Positions 1 to 11,423 of a stretch of DNA of 64,000 nucleotides are shown piece by piece; positions within the stretch are counted from its first letter, which is position 1, and every line of letters starts with the position of its first letter. The DNA lies in contig NC_134137.1 of the NCBI RefSeq assembly GCF_033958435.1, positions 122,238,001 to 122,302,000 of the forward strand, read 5' to 3'. The DNA comes from Carettochelys insculpta. Lineage: Eukaryota > Chordata > Testudines > Carettochelyidae. The position numbers and the translations under genes are program-made. The notes under the pieces were generated by a model. That model was not told where the DNA came from. It saw nothing but the letters and a program-made list of their open reading frames with translations, and made no database searches.

Positions 1-2073
1 GGTTATTCTGAGGGGATGGGTAGGTGCGGGGAGTTATGCAATAAGGGAGAAGGAGCAGTGTGCACAGCCAGGTGACAGAGCAGGATACTGTGAAAAGACC
101 AGACAACATGCTTCAGAGTTCAGCCTGAAGTGTTGATTTCAACGCTGGAATCAGGAGAGAAAAAAAGCTTTGGCTGCTGCAGGTCACAAAAGAGATGCTG
201 AAGGCAAAAGAGAGGAGCACGTGTCAAATGCAAAACAGTGCAACAAAGAGATGCAGGACCTGGTTGTCAGAAAGAAATAACATTAAGAAAAATGCTCCTC
301 AAGAGGCAATGACTTTGAAGATGTGGATATGTATTAACAACTGGTTAATAAGCTTTACTTATGCATTTCAAAATGTTTGTGTGCAAAATCCAACTTGCAT
401 CTTAATTTGTCATGGGAATATTTATTATATTTATACCATTACAACTTTTTAAATGATTGTAATATAATCAAACATCCTAGGTGAAGATAACCTGTTTTAG
501 CATAAATATTAGGCATTCATGAATTTTATCATTTACAATTTTTTCAGGCCATATAGTATGTTGCTAGAGATAAGTATTTAAAGAGACACAGGTTAATCCT
601 TATGATTTATTAATCTCCCAATAAAACTACGTTTAGAATCAATTATATCAGTTAAACACTGGTACAAATACAAATAACTGCAGTAGAGAAAAATTACGTT
701 TACAATCTCACTCCTTTAACGTAATGCAGTGAGTGATACTTAGTAATACTCGGTGAACATGACCCTCTTTTACCATTTTGTTTCAGAATCTATTTTAGAC
801 ATAAGAGTTTACAAACATGCATCATCTGTGATGTGTACAACTTCAGAGTCATCTGCTGGTACCACCAGCAGTGCTGCGATGCAGCATATATCAGACAGTA
901 AATTATTTGTATCAAGAAAAAGATCTTTCCTCATCGAGTCAAAACATGGATAAACTCATCATCAGAAGCTACAAATCCCAACAAGACTGCATACATGAAA
1001 AGATTACTCAATTCATTTATGCAACAAATTCTCCGAATTGGTTTGGTCAAAATAAACATTTCACTGACATGGCGTAGTCATTTCACTCAGGCTACCCTGC
1101 ACTGGGATGATCAGACATTGCTGGAGGGTTAATGGATACAGTGTATAAGAAGGAAATTCAACAGTGTGCAAAATATTGACAGGAAATTCATTAATCAAAG
1201 TTTTGATGGGTGGAGTAATGTTCACCATGATAAAGTAATAAGTGCTTGAGTGATAAAATAAGCTGGGATGGATTGTCTATTTTACAGAAACAATTACTAC
1301 ATTGGAAAATTTTCAAACAGAATATACTTCAAAGACTTCAAGGAAATACTGCAAATATAAGAAGAAATCTAAAACAGGAGAACAAACGGAACCTGAAAAT
1401 CATAACAGAGGGAGGCAGGGCTCATTTGATGCATGTTTTCGCCAGACACTTAAGTACATCTCCAACAATACAGGAAAATGTAGCTGAAACTGGAAAACAT
1501 GTCCAGAACAAAAATTTTGCTTCAGCATCCCTGAAGACAGCAAGAGGATTCACGCTAATTATTATCTAGGGGTATGATGAAATTCCATGGTTGACTGATT
1601 TAAACTATTTGTTAAGAACTGACCTATAATTGATGACAAATTGCAAAGACAATACTACCTTCACAGGTAGCAAAAGATGCACCAAATAAATCTAGCTGTA
1701 AATTAATGTGTTTTAATTCTTATATCAGCCAATAAAAAGGCACCTTTCCTTAGACTGAACATAACTGATGGAAAAATGGAAAAATCAGTTAAAATCTATT
1801 ATTTAAATCCAGGATTTCCATTTGGTGATTTAAATTGCCTACGTGAATCACCTTAATTTAAACGAGTCTACCCTGAGTCCAATTTAAAAAAAGTCCACTA
1901 GAGAAACCTAGTTTTCTAAGGTAACACCTCTATATGCTGATTTGACTAACTGACCACTGGGACAATAGACTGAGGATGAAGTTTAGTTTAAATATACTCT
2001 GAGCTAGTAAAGTATAAGATTTACAGGGTGGAGGAACCAACTAAAAGAAATGGTAGAAATTAAACAACAAACT
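1..2073. other. AT-rich intergenic or intronic sequence, no gene seen
   Basis: The stretch is AT-rich with only short open frames that lack protein-like composition. I see no terminal inverted repeats, no reverse-transcriptase motifs and no splice-flanked exon. If the candidate exon just to the right is real and last in its gene, this could contain its 3' untranslated region. The nearest minus-strand AATAAA (read as TTTATT near 604) is about 1.4 kb beyond the stop, so this is weak. Confidence 0.5.
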
Positions 2074-2295
2074 TTAGTTAGTCTGCAGTTTGCTTCTGCT
2101 GAAGAAGTCTGACTGGATCCATTGCCACTTCTTGGTATTTAGGAGCAGCAGTTGCTTGATTTCATCAGCGTGTACAATGAAAGTTGTACCCTTTTCATTT
2201 GGATGTGTACACTCATGAATACCCACCAAGGCGTCACCATCTTGAGAGCAGAATCCTACAATGCTCTCAACTTGCAAAACATCTGTAATCCACAG
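2074..2295 (-). CDS. Candidate terminal coding exon of an unidentified host gene
   Basis: On the minus strand a pyrimidine-rich stretch ending TTTTTTGTAG precedes 73 open codons that end in TAA at 2076-2074. The start used here is the base after that AG, which acts as a splice acceptor, not a start codon; the first in-frame ATG-like start would lie a few codons later. The peptide begins LWITDVLQVESIVGF and ends FFSRSKLQTN. It has a balanced residue mix with several Trp and Cys, unlike the repeat-derived frames elsewhere in the window. I do not recognise the family. A second open block on the same strand (3133-3441) could be an upstream exon, and a small transposon at 2413-2664 would then lie in the intron. 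A chance open frame or an old pseudogene remain possible. Confidence 0.35.
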   Translation of the reverse strand: MWITDVLQVESIVGFCSQDGDALVGIHECTHPNEKGTTFIVHADEIKQLLLLNTKKWQWIQSDFFSRSKLQTN

Positions 2296-2412
2296 CTACA
2301 AAAAATATGATGGTCTCCTTGCTAAAATGGTGTTTCATGTTTGTATAGTAAATGTATAAACCACTGGCTACTAGATGATTTCTGGTGTTGCTTCTCATCT
2401 ATACAACTCTAA

Positions 2413-2664
2413 GGCTGTGCCTACACTACAAAAATAACTTCGAAGTAAGCAACTTTGCAGTTGAGCGTCTACAGATACCCTACTTTGAAGTTAAACTTGC
2501 AACTAGGGCACTACTCCATTCCTGGGAATGGAGTAAGGACTTAGAAGTTGGGTTCCCAACTTCACAGTTAACTTCGAAGTAAGGGAAAATGCGTGTAGAC
2601 TCTCTGCTAGCTACTTCAATGTAGTGCCTAACTTCGAAGTTAAGTTCCTAATATAGACGCACCC
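2413..2664. mobile_element. Family E inverted-repeat DNA transposon, 3-bp TSD TAA
   Basis: The left end reads GGCTGTGCCTACACTA and the right end, reverse-complemented, GGGTGCGTCTATATTAG. Both arms continue into AACTTCGAAGT motifs. The flanks carry a perfect 3-bp duplication, TAA (2410-2412 and 2665-2667). The element is 252 bp with no coding capacity, so it is a non-autonomous (MITE-type) copy. The ends match the other GTCTACAC elements in this window. Confidence 0.8.
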
Positions 2665-2667
2665 TAA

Positions 2668-3574
2668 ATGAAACAGACGCCACATGTGAGTGACTGTTTC
2701 TGCTTCTGTGTGACAACATAGTAATTATGTTCATGTGAGGCTCTTCAGTTAGTTAAAACACCATGGAACTTTTGGCAGGGACTTTTTGCAATGAATCCCT
2801 TATCTCCAGATCTGATCTTCAAAGTCCAGATCAGGGGAACCTTAAGAGAAGACTTGTTTGTTCTCGCAGACTTTTCCTGGGGGAATGAGACTTAGAAGGA
2901 GAGGGAGGCTACTTATGTTAGAGATCATAATGAAGAACATACCGAGGACTGGGGAACTATTATCCAGGAAGTCCAATCTAAACTTTATTAATTGCATTTT
3001 TATAAACCTTGCACTTCAAATTACATGGGATGTGCCTAGATTTAAGACAAGTGCAGACAGAAACTGATTAAATAAATAAATAGGATGAAACACAGTGGTA
3101 GAAATAGCTGTGAGAAATTTGCTCTGCAAGTTCTATAAGGAAAAATTAGATCCAGGTGGAGTTTTATCTGATAGGAATATTTGGCTTATAAGAATGGCCA
3201 GAGGAACACACTTGTTTCCCAGATCCACTGTTCTCTGTTGCAGAATGTTTGGCTCCACTCCAAAAACTAACTCATCTATCAAGATTGTTTCACATACAGT
3301 GACTGACACTGGTGTATCTAGTACCCCTGATCCTTTCCATTCACCAGCAGTGCACACAGCAGAAGAAATGGAAAGTGATACAACCATGATGCAAACTGAG
3401 CATTTGTGTCCATTCTGTTTCCTGCTCATATGCAACTATTTCAAGTCTCAGGTGTTATATGATGGATGCAAGATAAGAGAACCTGAAAAATGTGAAGGGA
3501 AGGAACAAAAGTACTGGCATAAGGATACTCATCTCAGACTGGGTCTATTCCCCCCAAATTAGATGTGTAAATAT
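2668..3574. other. Unique sequence around the second candidate exon
   Basis: Outside the open block at 3133-3441 I see nothing recognisable here. Composition is ordinary AT-rich vertebrate DNA with no inverted repeat or retroelement signature. Confidence 0.45.
3133..3441 (-). CDS. Open block, possible upstream exon or gene remnant, unidentified
   Basis: The minus strand is open from about 3441 to a TAG at 3135-3133, about 100 codons. The protein-like core reads VSVTVCETILIDELVFGVEP and then VDLGNKCVPLAILISQIF, which alternates hydrophobic strands and polar turns as a folded domain would. The plus strand is also open here for 155 codons but is less protein-like. No convincing splice donor in the matching phase joins it to the block at 2074-2295; the GT-containing AACAAGTGTGT is only a weak candidate. 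It could be an exon with a missed donor, a decayed exon, or chance. Family not recognised. Confidence 0.22.
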
Positions 3575-4046
3575 GGGTATATCTACAAAACAGACTTATT
3601 CTGGAATATCTTATTCCGGAGTTATTCTTCCAAAATAAACTATTCAAAACAAACCACCTACACTACAGCAAATAAGCAAAACTTGTTCCAAACTACTGTG
3701 TCCACACACAATAGAACTTATTTCAGATTAGAACCACTGGAAGCACTGCTTCCAGGGGCTCTAATCCAAGATATTATGTGTACAAGGCAGCATTATTTCA
3801 GAATAAATTGTTCCAGAATAGTTTATCTCAAAATGGCCCTCATTCCCTGTCTGTACAGCCCCTATTCCAAAATATATATTTCAGAATAGCAGCTATTCCT
3901 CATAGAATGGGGTTACCAAATTCGAAACAAGGTGTTTGCTATTTTGAAGTCATTTCGAAATAGCAGTTGCGTTGTACAGATGCTCACAAAGTTATTTTGG
4001 AACAGCAGCCATTATTCTGAAATAACTTTGCTGTGTAGATATATGC
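3575..4046. mobile_element. Family F TTATTTC-rich inverted-repeat element, degraded
   Basis: The left end GGGTATATCTACAAAACAGA is answered about 470 bp later by the reverse complement of GCATATATCTACACAGCA. The interior is full of short repeats of the type ATTCCAGAATA and TATTTCGAAATAG. No clean target duplication is visible, so the outer limits are approximate. It resembles the outer element at 33878-34993 and has no coding capacity. Confidence 0.5.
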
Positions 4047-4122
4047 AATCTGTCTACATTGGTGGATGTGAAGAAGATAAATCAAAGTTGATGTTCTTTT
4101 ATTTTGACTTATAAGACACTTA

Positions 4123-5206
4123 GGCTGTGTCTACACTACCTCCCTACGTCGAAGCAAGGATGGTAAGTAGGGTGTTGGGAGTTTATTATGAAGTGCTGCA
4201 GTGCATATGCAGCACTTCATTAAGCAATTTCCCCCTGCCCCCGGTGGCAAATTCGAAGTGTTAAACTTCTAGGTGCCAGCTCGTGTCTAGCTGCGGCTCA
4301 CCTGCCAGTACTTTGAAGTGCCCGGGGTACTTCGAAATCCCTTTACTCCTCAAAATTTAAAACTTCAAGGCTACGTCTACACGTGAAGCCAACATCGAAA
4401 TAGCTTATTTCGATGTAGCAACATCGAAATAGGCTATTTCGATGAATAACGTCTACACATCCTCCAGGGCTGGCAACGTCGATGTTCAACTTCGATGTTG
4501 CGCGGCACCACATCAAAATAGGCGCTGCGAGGGAACGTCTACACACCAAAGTAGCACACATCGAAATAAGGGTGCCAGGCACAGCTGCAGACAGGGTCAC
4601 AGGGCAGACTCAACAGCAAGCCGCTCCCTTAAAGGGCCCCTCCCAGACACAGTTGCACTAAACAACACAAGATACACAGAGCCGACAACTGGTTGCAGAC
4701 CCTGTGCCTGCAGCATGGATCCCCAGCTGCCGCAGCAGCAGCCAGAACCCCTGGGCTAAGGGCTGCTGCCCACGGTGACCATAGAGCCCCGCAGGGGCTG
4801 GAGAGAGAGCATCTCTCAACCCCCCAGCTGATGGCCGCCATGGAGGACCCGCCAATTTCGACGTTGCGGGACGCAGATCGTCTACACGGTCCCTACTTCG
4901 ACGTTGAATGTCGAAGTAGGGCGCTATTCCGATCCCCTCATGAGGTTAGCGACTTCGACGTCTCGCCACCTAACGTTGAAGTTAACTTCGAAATAGCGCC
5001 CGATGCGTGTAGCCGCGACGGGTGCTATTTCGAAGTTAGTGCCGCTACTTCGAAGTAGCGTGCACGTGTAGACACAGCTCAAAGTTGCTGCAGGGAGGAT
5101 TTGCTTAATGAAGTACTGCATATGCAGCGCAGAGCTTCATTAATAAACTCCCAACACCCTACTTAGCATCATCCCTTCGAAGTAGGGAGGTAGTGTACAC
5201 AAACCC
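4123..5206. mobile_element. Family C inverted-repeat element split by a nested family A copy
   Basis: The left arm begins GGCTGTGTCTACACTACC and continues through TGTTGGGAGTTTA and ATGCAGCACTTCATTAA. The right arm holds the inverted versions of all these and ends with the complement of GGGTTTGTGTACACTA. The flanks are TTA (left) and TAA (right), a near match. Removing the inserted copy at 4369-5079 and its duplicated CAA leaves an element of about 370 bp. Partial relatives lie at 43121-43268 and 53226-53410. Confidence 0.75.
4369..5079 (+). mobile_element. Family A element copy A1, 711 bp, TSD CAA
   Basis: The ends are GGCTACGTCTACACGTG and the complement of AGCTGTGTCTACACGTG, flanked by CAA at 4366-4368 and 5080-5082. 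Each arm contains repeated CGTCTACACG and TTCGAAATAGC boxes, which look like an array of transposase-binding sites. The centre is GC-rich with a CCCTTAAAGGG palindrome and an ATG at 4840 in a strong GCCGCCATGG context. Two overlapping open frames of 105 and 121 codons are present in this and related copies but match no protein I know. The copy sits inside the family C element. Confidence 0.88.
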
Positions 5207-5387
5207 TAAAATATGCAGCATATTTGGAAGATCTAGGGTGAGGGAGATGGAGTAATAATTTAGCTCTCCGTCACAGTTGCAAGTTTTCTAAAGGGTTTTT
5301 CATATGCTAACTATAAACATTCCAGTACTGACCAACAAAGTCACAAGTCTGACCCTCCATCTAGACCCAGACTGTATGTCACACATA

Positions 5388-6098
5388 GGCTACGTCTACA
5401 CGTGAACGCTACATCGAAATAGCTTATTTCGACGTAGTGACATCGAAATAGGCTATTTCAATGAATAACGTCTACACGTCCTCCAGGGCTGGCAACGTCG
5501 ATGTTCAACATCGACGTTGCGCAGCACCACATCGAAATAGGCGCTGCAAGGGAACGTCTGCACACCACAGTAGCACACATCGAAATAAGGGTGCCAGGCA
5601 CAGCTGCAGACAGGGTCACAGGGCGGACTCAACAGCAAGCCGCTCCCTTAAAGGGCCCCTCCCAGACACAGTTGCACCAAACAACACAAGATCCACAGAG
5701 CCAACAACTGGTTGCAGACCCTGTGCATGCAGCATGGATCCCCAGCTGCAGCAGCAGCAGCCAGAAGCCCTGGGCTAAGGGCTGCTGCACACGGTGACCA
5801 TAGAGCCCTGCCGGGGCTAGAGAGAGAGCGTCTCTCAACCGCTCAGCTGACGGCCGCCATGGAGGACCCCGCAATTTCGATGTTGCAGGATGCGCAACGA
5901 CTACACGGTCCCTACTTCGACGTTGAACGTCGAAGTAGGGCGCTATTCCTATCCCCTCATGGGGTTAGCGGCTTCGACGTCTCGCTGCTTAACGTCGATG
6001 TTAACATCGAAATAGCGCCCACAACGTGTAGCCGTGACGGGCGCTATTTCGAAGTTAGTGCTGCTACTTCGAAGTAGTGTGCACGTGTAGACACGGCT
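5388..6098 (+). mobile_element. Family A element copy A2, 711 bp, TSD ATA
   Basis: It has the same ends and interior as A1, in the same orientation, with ATA at 5385-5387 and 6099-6101. It lies only about 180 bp beyond the family C/A1 nest. The GCCGCCATGG start context is kept near 5859. The interior has small substitutions relative to A1, so this is a separate insertion, not a tandem duplicate; the flanking duplication and neighbouring DNA also differ. Confidence 0.88.
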
Positions 6099-6101
6099 AT
6101 A

Positions 6102-7970
6102 AGTTTTGGAATCTGTATACACATCAAGACATTTGTGTCTTGGCACAGGTTTCTCCTGACTAGAGAGGCCAGAAAACCACTCTTTGCCATCTGTTGTGAA
6201 CTGGTGTAAAAGCGCTCCTTGGCATTCAGGTTCACAGCAGAAGGTTTCTCTGAACAACTAAATTCAGGCAACAGTTCATTAGAGAAATTAAAATGGACTC
6301 AGACTTTTTGTCTGAGATGAGTATTGTGTAACACCAAATGGCAAGTAAAAAAGTTACTTATGTGTCACTGCTGGTTTTAGGACAGCTCTTGCTCTATTAA
6401 AAACCTCAGGAAGGCAATATGTTTTCATCACTGAATTAAAAACAAAAATAATCAGGAAGTGAAACTTCTTGATGCTTTAAATGTTATATTTTATCACTAT
6501 CTGAATCAGATGAAAATTCCTTCCAAAAATTACTAAAAAGGCCAAGCCTTGAAAGGTGGAAAGCTTGGCAGAGTCAGAATTTATCGCAAGACTCACAATT
6601 TTATGCATAAAAGATAAAAGCCAGATTTACACATATTTTAGTTTGGATAAATGATATTCCTGTGTCTGTCTCCAACATGTACAACTTTGAAAACCTGGCC
6701 CAATGCATCTGCTGTTAGATATTCGTAACCCAATTATTAGCTAAGGATCTGACTCTTGGTTATGGTACATTTGCATCCAGGGTCCTTGTGCTGACAAGTA
6801 GCAGAGCACAAGGCTGCATAAAAGTTTCAGGGAGGCCCTGCCACAAGGCATCTTTTGAGGCCAAGAGAATTGTTCCTGAAGCCAAGAGTAGAATTCAAAG
6901 AAGGATTGGTAATTGCTATGATTAATGACATCTGTGCGTCCTACTTCATCAAAGGGAGTCATGTAAGGTTTCTGCTGAAAGGCTACAGCACCCTGATCAC
7001 CCAAAATCCTCATGAAATGTATGAAGAATTAATACGTAAGGAATCGTGTGTGTGTGTGTATATATATATATTACAAACACACACACTACACTTTTAAGTG
7101 AGTTGTAGCAGAAGAGGACACATTTCTTTCTGGTGGAAGATGCTTATCTACCTCTGTGCCCACATGTAAACTGAGTATTGTATAGTTCACAGTGAATGCC
7201 TATTTACAGACTGAGGAAAATGCTAATCAAATGAGCAACATACTAGTTAAGAAATTGCAACATTTCCAAGGGATACTTCTACTGGGAAAAAAAACCAAGC
7301 AGCACTCTGGCTCAGAAAGGTTGCTGATCCCTGTTTTATACTAGCACACAAGTGAACAGGCCTCTGACCCTGACCTGTCCTGGTTTACCAGGGCAACAAA
7401 CACACAATCTAAAGTCTAAGCTTAGTTAGAGACTCTCCTAGCTGAAAAAGGTTAGCTCGTCCAAAGCCACTATTTCAGTTCAGCTGCACGTCCTGCTTGG
7501 TGGGGGGGGGGCGTTTCCGGCTGCCAGTCCCTGTTCTAGTAAGAGGGAGATGCAACTCCTCCTAGAACCTCCTGCAGCACTTGCACATATCCCAGAATCC
7601 TACTGACATTTGAGTCTTCTGGTTTTCAATTTCTCTCTTCAGGGACACCTGGTAACAAAAGCGGACAGTGTACAGTGTTCTGAACACTCTTAGTCTTCAC
7701 TTAATAACACAAGGAACACACAGAACTATATAAAATAAGGCACATGCTTCTACATATTTCCCTATCTCATGTCCCTCATCACTCTGGAACTTCTTTGACT
7801 CTGAGCAGATCCCTCTAAGATGTCTAGGGTCACTTCCTTGCTATGAGTGACTTCTCTTCAGAAACAGGGAGACTTCTCTAGACTCTGCTACCTTCCCTGA
7901 CTTTGGTTGCACACATAAAACCAAATCCCTCTGGTCTGAAAGTGTCCCTGTCTGCTTCCCGACTGTAGAA
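6102..7970. other. Intergenic sequence with old repeat ends
   Basis: Mostly featureless AT-rich DNA. A minus-strand open frame at 6741-7013 has no recognisable domain. At about 7318-7337 the string AAGGTTGCTGATCCCTG resembles the right terminus of a hAT-type MITE, but I could not find its partner. A G-run lies near 7502. Confidence 0.4.
7046..7092. repeat. Compound (TG)n/(TA)n/(AC)n microsatellite
   Basis: Alternating GT dinucleotides pass into TA dinucleotides and then ACACAC, giving a purine-pyrimidine alternating tract of about 45 bp that is partly self-complementary. Confidence 0.85.
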
Positions 7971-8001
7971 AGTTTCCTGTCCATTCAAAATCAACCCTTA
8001 G
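7971..8001 (+). repeat. Left direct repeat flanking the Penelope-like remnant
   Basis: A 31-bp block starting AGTTTCCTGTCCATTCAAAA recurs at 8449-8479 with one mismatch, and similarity continues weakly for another ~25 bp into an ATTTTAAATC stretch. Such flanking repeats fit a long target duplication or the pseudo-LTR arrangement known for Penelope-like elements. Confidence 0.75.
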
Positions 8002-8002
8002 A

Positions 8003-8448
8003 TTTTAAATCTGCCACTGGGTGTCCAGGGAGATTGAAGTGTTTCTCCCACAGGCTCCTGTACATTACCGTTCCTGATGTCCGATTTATGTCCATTTATT
8101 CTTTTATTGAGAGACTGTCCAGTTTAGCCAATGTAAATTGCAGTGGGGCATTGCTGGCACGTGATGGCGTATATTATATTAGTAGATGTGCAGGGCAAGG
8201 AGCTCCAGATGGTATGGTTGATGTTAGGTCCTGTGATGATGTCACTGGTGTAGATATGTGAGCAGAGTTGGCAGCGAGGACCATTGCAGGGGCTGGTTCC
8301 AGGCCTAGAGCCACTGGTTTGTGATTTGTAGTGGCTGGTGAGGATTGTTTAAGGTTGGCAGGCTGCCTGTAGGCGAGGACAGGCCTGCTTCCCAAAGTCT
8401 GTGAGAGTGAAAGATCATTGTTCAGGATTGGCTGCAGATCACAAAGGA
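8003..8448 (-). pseudogene. Penelope-like element fragment with decayed GIY-YIG endonuclease
   Basis: Read on the minus strand, the region encodes pieces typical of the C-terminal part of Penelope-like reverse transcriptases: RPVLAYRQPANLKQ upstream, then a stretch resembling ISTPVTSSQDLTSTIPS, then CQQCPTAIYIG followed by a stop and TGQSLNKRINGHKSDI. The last part matches the GIY-YIG nuclease core of these elements (YIG-TGQSLRKR-INGH). At least one in-frame stop interrupts it and the reverse-transcriptase core is absent, so it is a dead 3' fragment. It is bracketed by the direct repeats at 7971-8001 and 8449-8479. Confidence 0.65.
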
Positions 8449-8479
8449 AGTTTCCTGTCCATCCAAAATCAACCCTTAG
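8449..8479 (+). repeat. Right direct repeat flanking the Penelope-like remnant
   Basis: This is the second copy of the 31-bp block at 7971-8001, with one C/T difference. It is followed by a T-rich run and a loosely similar extension. Confidence 0.75.
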
Positions 8480-9928
8480 GGCTGATTTTTTTTTAAATCC
8501 CTACTTGGATGACTCTATCCCTTTGTCCAGCAGGGGGCCTTCCTGCTTTGTCCCATTCCCGCTACCTAAAGTCAAGTTGCAGGAAGTAGCTTCTCTGAGA
8601 CCCACCCACCATTCTTAGCAAATATATGGTTTGGTCACAGTATAGCTGTTAAAGTTAACAATTTTCCATTGCTCCTGGTCTGCTATGCATTGTGCTGCAG
8701 ACTATGTTCACATTGATGGTGGGCTACATTCACACAGAGGCATTCCCTGATTCAACAGCTTCATTGCATCAACCAGAATTTGTAAGTTACATACACATTT
8801 TCCCCAAATCATTATGGCAAAATTAAGACAAAACATGATGAAGAAAACAGACGAATGGGAGAGAGATGAGGGGACCAGGTTACAGTAGAAAAAATTAATA
8901 TGCATAAGCAAATCAAGACAGTGTTCTCCATATTGCATGCAGTCACCAGCCTAACCAAAGCCTCACAGCAAAAGGAGGTTTTAAGCATGGATTTAAAAGC
9001 AAACTATTTGGTGGCTTTGTTAATTTTTATAGGTTTTCCCAAGCACAGGGAGCAATACAGTACTTGTGGGAAAAGCACAGAAGTATTTGTTAATCAGAGA
9101 GCAAAGATGGGACTCAACTCTGCAATCTGAAGTTATATTTAAAGGGTGCTTGTTCTGTTGATATTAAAGGTAAGCATCATGTGCCCTACAAGGTTGAACA
9201 GTTAATAATTATGGGTACTGTTTCTACATCATCTAACTTACTCCCTTTGAACAACTACCATAAAAATCAACTTTGTACTAAACAAAAACAAAAACGCATA
9301 AAAATGGTTAGTGTATTTGAAAGTCACAAAGTTTTTTCTTCTCTTTCAAAATCATCGTCTTTCACAAGGGGTAAAATTCCTTGTTGGACAGCTCTTCAGT
9401 TGCATTTAAAAGTTTATATTTAATATCTTTTCAAAAGCAAAAGAGAAATTTACAGGTAGTGCTAAGCTATTGCTGAGGTCCAATCTTGTTCCTTTTAAAG
9501 CAAAACACAAAAAGAAAGAATAGCGAAGACAGAAGATGCACTTTTGGTCTACATCCTTATCACTTGCAAACTGGCTTTTGGAAAATTACAGACAATTACA
9601 AACTAGCTGTTAGGAAATGTTGTTCAGGACTGTTGATATGGTCTTATCTGGCACTGGCAAATATTATTGGTATGGGGTTGAATGCACCATTTATAGATTT
9701 GTCTTTTTCATTACAGTAATGTTAACAAAAAATTTATTTGTTTTGGCCAGCTAAGCCAGACTCTTAAAGCCAAGTGAAAGATATGAAAGAGAAAAAATAA
9801 GGGAGCGAAATTTTAAATTATTGACCCACTGGGAAAGGGGAGATAACAGGAAACCCTAGACATCAAATATTTTGGTTAGGATGCAGGTGAACCTGGGTAT
9901 GAGGGGGTATGAACTTCTCTCTCCTCAG
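8480..9928. other. Intergenic sequence, nothing recognised
   Basis: AT-rich DNA with several 70-80 codon open frames, none with protein-like composition or a known motif. No inverted repeats or retroelement tails are visible. Confidence 0.45.
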
Positions 9929-10307
9929 CCAGGCTGTGTCTACACTATGAGATAAATTCAAACTTACTAATATCAATTTTGTGATTCTGGAATTTCTAAG
10001 TTTGAATTTGACCATCCTCACCTCCCTACGCCCTCCTCACAAAGTCGACTTATTGCTGCTACACTCAGCTGTCAAACATCGACTGTTACGGTAGTGCATT
10101 GTGGGAACCTATCCCACAGTTGCCTCATCGCCATAGCTTTCCGGGTATGCTCGCTGGTCTTTGGCATCATCTTCCCACATTGCATTTTCCTCATTCCCTC
10201 CCCATGATAAGCGAACATCCATTTTTCCCACTGGAAGGAAGGAAAAGTAGAGCATCCACAAAAATGGCAAAAAAGTTTGCAGAAATTTCTTTTGTAGCTG
10301 AACTCTC

Positions 10308-10640
10308 AGCTGGCCAACCACTGAGTGTCCCCACTCCTGTGACTGAATCCAATCCCTGAAAGTAATACAAGGACCCTGAAAAGCTTGAAGAAAGAGAATA
10401 TAGGAAAGTTTTTAAAAGAGAGTTGCTGAAAGGGAGAGTCTTTTGCTTTCCGGTGCACTACAAGGCTTCGGTGCACAGGCTGTGTTCTGAACTGGCCATC
10501 CACTGAGTGTCCTCCCTCACATGACTGCATCTGATCCGTGAAAATAATACAGAAACCCAGACTGTATTCTCAAAGTTAGAAGAAAGAAAATAGAAACGTC
10601 TAGGAAAAATGATTTTTGACTTCCCTCTTCACCACGCAGA
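10308..10640 (+). repeat. Internal ~182-bp imperfect tandem repeat in family D
   Basis: The segment starting near 10308 (CTGGCCAACCACTGAGTGTCC, less one base) recurs near 10491 (CTGGCCATCCACTGAGTGTC). Both are followed by a CC-TGACTGAATC or CATGACTGCATC block, then TGAAA-TAATACA and AGAAAGA-AATA. The period is about 182 bp. Confidence 0.6.
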
Positions 10641-11423
10641 CATTGCCGGCAGGGGTGATGGCAGTGCAATATCATACACTGAACTTATAGTGGAAAAAGG
10701 AATCTCAACTAACACCCCCCCATGTTTCTGAGGGGGGTCAAAGCATGAAGACAGACTTCCCCCAGAGGCTGCAAGCACCACTGGTCCCTTGCTAGGGGCA
10801 TGAGGGGTTCTGTGGGAGGCCAGGTGAAGTGGTCCCCCCAACTACATTAGCCACTGGGGAAGACTTCCCCCCGGTGGCTGCAAGCCGCCAAATATGTTAG
10901 TTACTGGGGGGAGAGACTTCCCCCTTCCCCAGGGGCTGCAAGTCCCCAAAATCTGCCCCCCCTTGGAGTCCTAAACGCATGCAAGCTAGGACATAATGCT
11001 GAGTGGCAGCATGGTCAACACCAAACTGCAGAGACGCCCTTTTACTGGTTCAACCATGATGTGGCTGAGTGCAGGAAAGACCCCAACTGCATGGCATCTG
11101 TTGGGGAGGGAGGGAGGTTCATGCACTAATCTAAACTCCTGAGAAGAAATTTCCTAGCATCTTATGCAAGCACGACCCCCAACACAGCCTTGTTGACACA
11201 CAGTGTGGCAAGGTAGTGACTGGCACCAGGCAGCGCAGAAAAAAATAAGTGTAAAGACACAATCACAGGGGATGTTTGTAATGGGTAGATGCACTCAAAG
11301 CACTAATTGCAAAGAAAGAAAGACGTTTCTCAGGTTCTCATTAAAACATGAGCCCACAGCCACAGGCTTGCTGCTCCCGCTTGGAAATTCATGGTGTTCC
11401 TGTACTTAATTCTGGCACACCTG

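Noticed and set aside
3095..3562. Plus-strand 155-codon frame
   Set aside because: Its composition is less protein-like than that of the opposite strand, and it has no recognisable motif, start context or splice context.
4442..5058. 105- and 121-codon open frames repeated in every family A copy, looking like a conserved small protein family
   Set aside because: They overlap each other in different frames, run through the terminal inverted repeats, are biased by CAG/GCN repeats and resemble no known protein. The copies are so young that conservation is uninformative, so I keep them as an observation, not as genes.
7316..7550. Possible hAT MITE suggested by GGTTGCTGATCCCTG and a similar GGCTGCCAGTCCCTG string
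   Set aside because: The two words are in the same orientation, not inverted, and no 8-bp duplication could be paired.
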